A stretch of 64,000 bases of DNA from Ligula intestinalis (taxonomy: Eukaryota; Platyhelminthes; Cestoda; Diphyllobothriidea; Diphyllobothriidae): contig JAYGXS010000005.1 in NCBI GenBank assembly GCA_036362985.1, forward strand, positions 6,322,775-6,386,774, in the 5' to 3' direction. Positions 58,401 to 64,000 of this stretch are shown in pieces. The notes under the pieces were generated by a model. It was not told the origin of the DNA. It searched no databases and saw only the letters and a program-made list of their open reading frames with translations. Positions within the stretch are counted from its first letter, which is position 1. Every line of letters begins with the position of its first letter. Both the position numbers and the translations under genes were made by a program.

Positions 58401-60220
58401 TTTCAGGAATATCAAGTTACCCAAGGTTTAAGTCAAGAATATAATAAAAAAAACCATTATTTGCCATACCTTATAAATTATAAGTTAGTAAGACATGTAA
58501 GCAAATTTCCTTTTATTTCAGAGGTAACAAATGCATGTTTATTTTAACGTTTCTGTGCACTTGAAGGCCGTGAATGCAAAACGTTCAAATCAGTTAACGA
58601 AACACCTTTATCATGAACAGTCTATTTCAGCCTGATGCTTAGATAGGTATCTGCCATGTCAAAAAAGTGAAAAAATATTTAACTGACAAGTTAACGTTGA
58701 CATTTGAAAGGGAAAGACTTAAAATAGATGCTATTTAGGTTCTTTGCATTTATAAATGAAAATTCATAATATAAAAAGGCATTTAGCATACTAAAATATT
58801 TTGAAGTACAAATGCATTTCATAAAATGCAAGTAGCTATCTTGGAGGAAAATTAATTCAGCTAATAAAGACTTGATTAATTTTGCGTAAAAAAATGCCCA
58901 AAACAGGAATTTTTTATCTCCAAATTTGCAGTCTTTTAACGTTACTTGCCGTGGCTCTAAAATAAGTCTCTTAGAAACAGCGTTAGTCAAGTCATGAGAG
59001 CAACTAAATGACCAGAATAGTTCACCATGGCCCACATTTGTGAAATAGGATTGAGTACTCTATCACAAAATGCAGTCTTTCCAAATAATGTCCCCCTTCT
59101 CCAAGTAAGGCTAAATAAGCCTTCATTTATTTCCTGCTTGTGGCATTTGGCCGTATTAAACCTAAGCTGCCTTCCCCAGAGGTTATCAAGGGGCAGCTAG
59201 GGCGAACCAATTTCCACCCTTTGCGGAGTCGTGGAACGGTTTCAAGCCGGTTCACAGGCGGTAGCACTCTAATATGCTCAAATCAGTGACACAGTTTTTA
59301 GCCATCTTTTCCACTACGCAACCTGAACTTCATTTTCATTGTTTTGATTGGACTGAATTCGTTGCATTCACCCCGGGCTTCCATTCGTCCCGAAACTGAC
59401 TGCCTCAACTTAGACTGGCGTATGCTCAGACTGCCCATGATATAATCCCTTGGGAATGGACCATGAAAAGAGTAAAAACTAAAGCCACTGTCTTGTAACA
59501 AGAACTGTTTTGATGGTCTTTTCATCAAGAAGCTTACGGTTTATAACCTATGGGCGTAAGAACGTGGGTTTCGGGCACAACGTGGGCCCGTCTGAGGAGA
59601 GTTTTTCAATTTACTTCCTAAAAAGTAAAGATCTGAAATAGCTGACGAAATGCATACAGACACTGAATATTTAATGTGGGTGTGTTTGGTAGACAGTTAA
59701 TCCTAGACTTAACGTTTTTGAGCTTACCGTACGCTGCTGGTCTTCCAGTATTAAGAGATCGTGGAAAATTTTCTCGCTTTAGCAACACAATTGTCACCAT
59801 CGTTAAAATATATTTTACCTTTATGTTCCTGTGTCGACTTAAATATTCTTAATAAAATTAAAAAAAGATATACGGTGGGTTTTCGTTTATTTGAGCATTT
59901 TGCTGTGTTATGCTTGCCGCTTGTTTTAATACGTGTTTTTTGAAGTATGATTGCTCATTGAAAGGCCAAAATGTTTTTGTTTTCAAAATTATCTTCTTCA
60001 ACGTGTAAATGTTGAACGTCCAAGGGGATTTTGACAGGTTTGACTGATTCATGTTACACAGTCGTAAAATATTTACAAAAACTATAAGCAGGGAACGTTC
60101 CACCGACTGTTATGAAAGGATTTTGCCGAACACTGTGCAAAAATAGCTTCACTCTAAGTATAAAATTTGGCATCAAATAGAGAATGTTGCTTTTATCATC
60201 CCCAGAAGAGGAAGGAGAAG
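58401..60220. other. AT-rich gene-free stretch
   Basis: No domain-bearing frame and no repeat family of this window. The 114-codon minus frame at 58691 is Phe/Leu/Lys-rich, as expected by chance in AT-rich DNA. Confidence 0.35.
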
Positions 60221-60239
60221 ATGGGGCAATTTCTGGGAC

Positions 60240-60300
60240 CGAGTTGGATTTTGGCTGACGTTCCAAAAACATTCTTGTTTTCGTCGTCAGAGCGTGCCGC
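60240..60300 (-). ncRNA. Hammerhead-like motif, best-preserved copy
   Basis: On the minus strand the core box CTGACGA (60290-60284) is a valid CUGANGA. It is followed flush by an eight-pair stem II, CGAAAACA-AGAA-TGTTTTTG (60283-60264, one G-U), then GAA (60263-60261) and C joined to an intact GTC (60259-60257). Stem I could be GCT/AGC. The only defect is one A missing from GAAA. Both sides of the helix are complementary over eight positions, which is hard to explain by chance. Confidence 0.72.
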
Positions 60301-60677
60301 ATAATCTTCTGCCGGTGTCAAATGAATGCGCCTTACCACCAGCCTCGTGTCATAGCCATGTCTGATGCACGCACATCGATCGATTGCACCGATCTATTGC
60401 TAGTGGACGTCGTTTGAATTGTTCTCGTCTTTGCGGGCGCTTCTATGAAAATATGTGCCACGTCGTCTGTTTGACTCCTTATCATTACTACCGTCTTCCT
60501 AACGGTTGTTTGCTGTTGGTCCTGCGTATCTTTCTCCGCCTGGCCTATTGCTCCATTCTGAGTGAATTTTAGTCTTGTTCAGAGTGATTCGCAGGCAAGA
60601 TTAAGGTCTATGTTTCTGCTAGATATGCTTGTTGAAGACCAACTTTCTAGCAGCAATCTGGCCATCTTATAATTGGC

Positions 60678-61560
60678 TTAGCCTACTACCCTTGCTTTTT
60701 CATAGTTTAAAGTGTGATCCTTTTGCTGTACATGATCAAAGACCATAGACAGCTTATCCTTGCGGGTGAGTGCGAGCCGATGCTCATGCAACCTTGTGCC
60801 AAGGGGTTTACCCGTTTTATCAACATACCTTGCTTCGCAGTTTTGGCATAGCATATTATAGACCACTGCTGACTGTTTTTTAGGTGGTATCGGCTTATTG
60901 GGACTCATGATCTGTTGTCTGACGGTTGACTCCGGCTTATGAGCCACTGATACGTTCTTTTCATAATGGATGGTGAACCAGAAATTAGGGTGCTTTTCTT
61001 TCTGCCACTTTAGGTAAGACTTTTTAAGACACTTGCGTTCGGAGGACTTTGGCCAACAATTGGCTTGAAACAATCCTTTGAAGTATTTATTCTCCTTTAT
61101 CTTCCCACTGTCGTCACTGCAGTGTGTCCGAAGGCGTTGGAAGAGATTCATACCACAACTGTGTTTTTGATAATTGAGTGGTTTTTTCAAAAGAGGAGGA
61201 TGCGTTAAGTTTTCATTTCCTTGTGGTTACCCTTGTCCTTATCTTCCCGTATACAAGCTTCGTCACTTGTACATCGAGGAAGGGTAACCGAGTGGTGACG
61301 TTTTTTTTCCATAGTGAACTAGTTGACAGGAATGATGGAGTTCAACAGTGCCTTGAGGGCCTGCGCTTTGCTCCTTTTGATGATAACGAAAGTGTAATCG
61401 AAGTATACATCCCACAACTTCGGAGAAGTCGAGCTGAATACAAGTCGCTAGAGCCCCTACAAAACAGCTTTGGTAATAGGGCGTGACAGAGGCGAGCCCA
61501 TCGGTGTTCCCTTGTTTTGTTCATTGGTCATTGAACGGGACGGTTCCAGAACCTCGATAA
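60678..61560 (-). pseudogene. Penelope-like element ORF: RT end plus GIY-YIG endonuclease
   Basis: From 5' to 3': CGMYTSITLSLSSKGAK (about 61410) stands where the YVDD catalytic box is expected, then LLNSI-like remains, LPFLDVQVTKLVYGKIRTRV (about 61290-61230) and SLPTPSDTLQ in one frame. The 170-codon frame from 61190 continues NLFQRLRTHCSDDSGKIKEN, a basic linker, KQSAVVYNMLCQNCEARYVD and KTGKPLGTRLHEHRLALTRK. These are the cysteine linker and GIY-YIG core, with YVD for YIG and intact Arg and Glu-His. It ends DHTLNYEKARVVG at 60678. The RT is inactivated by frameshifts and loss of the Asp pair, while the endonuclease frame is open for 170 codons. Confidence 0.85.
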
Positions 61561-61627
61561 TGTGCACTCGCTTGAGGTTTTAGTCAATTTCGTTGTATAG
61601 CATTCAACGCCAGCAGAAGGGTAGAAA

Positions 61628-61682
61628 TCACGCTCTGACAATGAAAACGAGTGTTTGTGAAACGTTAGCCTAAATATAGCTT
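61628..61682 (+). ncRNA. Hammerhead-like motif, inverted partner
   Basis: CTGACAA (61635-61641; one G to A) is followed by a GAAAAC/GTTTGT-type hairpin with a GAGT loop, then GAAA (61659-61662), C and GTT (61664-61666; still a U-H triplet), then AGCC. CACGCTCTGAC before and TAGCC after match the 60.26 kb copy on the other strand. Confidence 0.62.
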
Positions 61683-61690
61683 GTCAAAAG

Positions 61691-62224
61691 AATTGCCACC
61701 ACCTCTTCTTCCTATTCTGGGGACCTTGAATCTTTGCGCATATTAAAAGGGAATATGTACATATACGCTTTAAAGATGAACCATGTCTGAATCTGAAAAA
61801 GACCTCGAAACTCAGTGGGAAAGGTAATATTTCTTAGCCAATTTTTTTTGGCTAGGCAGCCTTGCTGACATAACTCCACCGAAAGTTGGTACACCGCTGC
61901 GATTGAAATAGGTTTTAATTATGCTATAAGATAATGAATGCAAAAACCTCAAATAAGTAATTCTTTCTTATTTTAAATGTTTTTAAAATATTGGTTAAAG
62001 TTCCTTCATGTAGGCAAGCGACTACATTATCATTTTTACAGCAGTCTGCAGTATGATTGACCCTAGGGGTCATCAGAAATTCCATGATATTGTTGTCGTT
62101 TACTGAGAAATGCAAACCCGCGATACTTTCAAAAATATAATCTCAATTTGAAGCCGAAGAAGGTCTACGAACAGACTGAAAATATCAGCAAAATGAATTG
62201 CATATTTTTGGTTTGAAGGCTTGT
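61691..62224. other. Gene-free stretch
   Basis: No recognisable feature. Confidence 0.3.
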
Positions 62225-62600
62225 TTCTGCTAGAAACAGCCAACGAGCAGTCAGCCAGCAAGCCGGCAGACAGCAAGCCGCGCACCCAACGGGTTATAGA
62301 TCCACCTATACGCGACGACCGCAAACGGGCAGTCAATAAATCAATAATTGCAGATGTAAAGTTTCGGCCAGGCTACATTTCTGACAAATCAGCCATTGAA
62401 TCACAAACCAATCGTGTCACTACTCGCATCAGAGCTGTATGTGATTGGCCTGATAGACATGGCTGAACACGCATTTTTTCCTTCGATATGTTTTACTAAG
62501 AACGCTAGAGGGCTTCTGTTTTTTGGCGCTTCTTGTCGCCTTCATTCTTGGGGGCTCACACAAGGCGTAATTAGGTGGTGGCACCTCGGTTTTAACTACA
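62225..62600 (+). repeat. Dispersed repeat R2, copy 2
   Basis: Colinear with 3385-3735. The strongest identity is GAATCACAAACCAATCGTGT at 62398, followed by CACTACTCGCATCAG, GTGATTGGCCTG, and a tail CACACAAGGCGTAATTAGG with CACCTCGGTTTTAAC. Confidence 0.7.
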
Positions 62601-63059
62601 TTTACCACAGTCTACGTTTGTGATCCTCCTTTTAATTGTTTTTGGAGTAAAACGAAACTGCATAGCAAACGAATCCAGGAGGACACTGAGAAATGGCCAG
62701 CGTAATGTGAACTTTCCAGTGTGATGCAGTTTGAAACAAGACCAGTGTCCGTTTTCAGCTTTTGTGGACAATGTACTCCTGGGATTGGTTCTTCACTGTA
62801 TTGTCGTATTCAACTGACCTGCCCTCCAATGCTGTTTACATTGGGAATGATAGGGTCTTCAGCGGAACAGATATTGAACTACCGAGGTTCCGCAAAGTTT
62901 GGCCGATACGCCTTGCCAGTTAGCCTTGTGCTTAGCTATGCTTCATTAGTTGTCTGCTTATTTTGCCGGACTCAAAATCTGCTTCTTCCTCCGAGTTTCA
63001 GAAGATAAAATAGCGAACATACGCTGGTTTGCGATATGTTATCGCCAGGCCTTTCCAAT
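62601..63059. other. Gene-free stretch
   Basis: The 95-codon plus frame at 62721 has hydrophobic segments but no family that I recognise. No initiation or splice context supports it. Confidence 0.3.
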
Positions 63060-63330
63060 GACATATTAATTAACTGAATAAACTATGCGGGTTGGTATAA
63101 AAATGTGCGGCAGTCAGGGTGGTGGAGGAAAGGGGGAATCGGGGTCAAAAATCTGATCAGCGTTAGGGGGACTGGCAATCGAGAGAAGTGATAAGCTGCG
63201 GGCTGTTGAAAAAGCGGCTTTTAGCCGTGGTAACTGCGGCGCCGCGACGAAATACTTTTGGGCGCATACGATCGGTCGGCGCTGCCTGATGGCGGCCACT
63301 TCTGCTGTTACCAACAGACAGCACCTTGTA
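63060..63330 (-). pseudogene. Penelope-like element lineage B: C-terminal tail
   Basis: From 63314 the minus strand reads VTAEVAAIRQRRPIVCAQKY then FVAAPQLPRLKA, the final conserved block (ATAEAVALRL...CAQKAFVVALRLPWPKA at 15.2-15.3 kb) in one open frame. The endonuclease is missing. The frame continues into a proline-rich tail before a stop at about 63114. Confidence 0.72.
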
Positions 63331-64000
63331 GATCACTCGGAAGGCCTATCTGGATTCAACGCGATGGCGTTAGTGTACCAGGTGCGCTAGAATAGAACTG
63401 TTTATACTATTAATTTGGCCTTTCCCTAACCAAGTTTGTCCAGCCCGTTTCGCGAATTCGTCGCCAAGCTGTGTCTGCAGCGTTTTCAGAAATTGGTTTT
63501 TGATCCCGGGCCCTGTGCAAAAGGATTGCAGGATCTTTTAAGCAACAGAGATGTCAACAAGCCTGTTCCAACCCATGGTACCTGAATAGCACGCCTAGCA
63601 TTAGCTGTTTCACTTTGCTTTTTCTTATAGTCGAGAACCATCCCTCCCCAAAATTCAAAAAAATGGGCAGTTCATTACAGTTCATTGCAAGCCGAGAAGT
63701 TGGGTCAAACGCTATTGTCGTGGATGCATCAGCAGTCACCATTATTCGGTGAGTGGGAGCATGACTTTGGTTTGCATAAAGGGGCGAATAGGTATTGCTT
63801 TGGATCAATAGACAATGTGTATTATACAGTAAAACAACCGCCTCCTTCAGCAAAATAGTCACCGCTTTATGTATCGTTTTCTTCTGGTTCGATGTCCGCG
63901 TTTCTGGATTAAAAATTCGGTTTGGAAAAGAATTGTTTTCAGTCCTTCGTCATCAGGCCGGTAAATTGGCATGGAGAACGAAACAGTCAGTTATGCACAG
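63331..64000. other. Gene-free stretch at window end
   Basis: The 102-codon minus frame at 63554-63862 shows no domain. Nothing else is recognised. Confidence 0.3.

Larger units (their letters stand above)
60235..61690 (-). mobile_element. Penelope-like element lineage A, best copy, 5' truncated
   Basis: The minus-strand element runs from an RT remnant at about 61560 through a GIY-YIG domain to a hammerhead-like end at 60.26 kb. An inverted hammerhead-like end lies on the 5' side (61630-61680, plus strand). The outward-facing ends around an ORF fragment give the arrangement in its clearest form. No target duplication was identified. Confidence 0.75.

Noticed and set aside
62721..63008. 95-codon hydrophobic frame as a membrane protein
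   Set aside because: No recognisable family, no supporting splice or start context, and such frames are expected by chance in this composition.

Overview
The window looks like non-coding, repeat-laden DNA from an invertebrate animal. A flatworm, perhaps a tapeworm with a large genome, is my best guess. That rests on dense Penelope-like retroelements with GIY-YIG endonuclease remnants, a YADD-type LINE, tRNA-derived SINEs, pogo/Tigger transposons and very long introns. The species is inference. There are no bacterial operons, CRISPR arrays or convincing tRNA/rRNA genes. Nearly all ORFs of 60-200 codons are chance or antisense shadows.

Host gene. Four exons on the minus strand fit together in splice phase and encode CUB domains: A (53107-52755), C (41821-41559), E (25825-25438) and F (21966-21793). 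A is the second half of one CUB domain, C plus E form a complete CUB domain, and F opens a third. The introns are about 10.9, 15.7 and 3.5 kb. The gene runs off at least one side, with no start or stop seen, so most of the window may be intron of one secreted or membrane CUB protein.

Mobile DNA. 0-11.3 kb holds unknown dispersed repeats R1 and R2, AT-rich foldback elements and a SINE palindrome that abuts a 100-N gap (11310-11409). 13.0-16.9 kb holds a complete foldback element, a Penelope-like element (PLE) lineage B fragment and an inverted pair of PLE ends. 17.3-18.6 kb is a decayed LINE reverse transcriptase. 20.1-21.4 kb is a decayed PLE-B with recognisable RT and endonuclease parts. 22.6-27.7 kb holds three PLE-A type fragments and a degenerate TTAGGG-like tract. 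31-40.5 kb is more R1, R3 and PLE debris. 42.26-44.45 kb is an intact-ended pogo/Tigger element with a broken transposase. 48.7-55.2 kb holds a SINE cluster, PLE-B, R3 and a second pogo remnant. 60.2-61.7 kb is the best PLE-A copy, and 62-63.4 kb holds R2 and a PLE-B tail.

The most interesting layer is RNA. Next to PLE-A ends I read a recurring hammerhead-ribozyme-like motif: a CUGANGA-type core, a stem II hairpin, then GAAAC joined directly to a GUC cleavage triplet. About twelve copies occur on both strands with independently mutated but mostly still pairing stem II helices. Six lie in sense orientation inside introns of the CUB gene. Several sit as outward-pointing inverted pairs.
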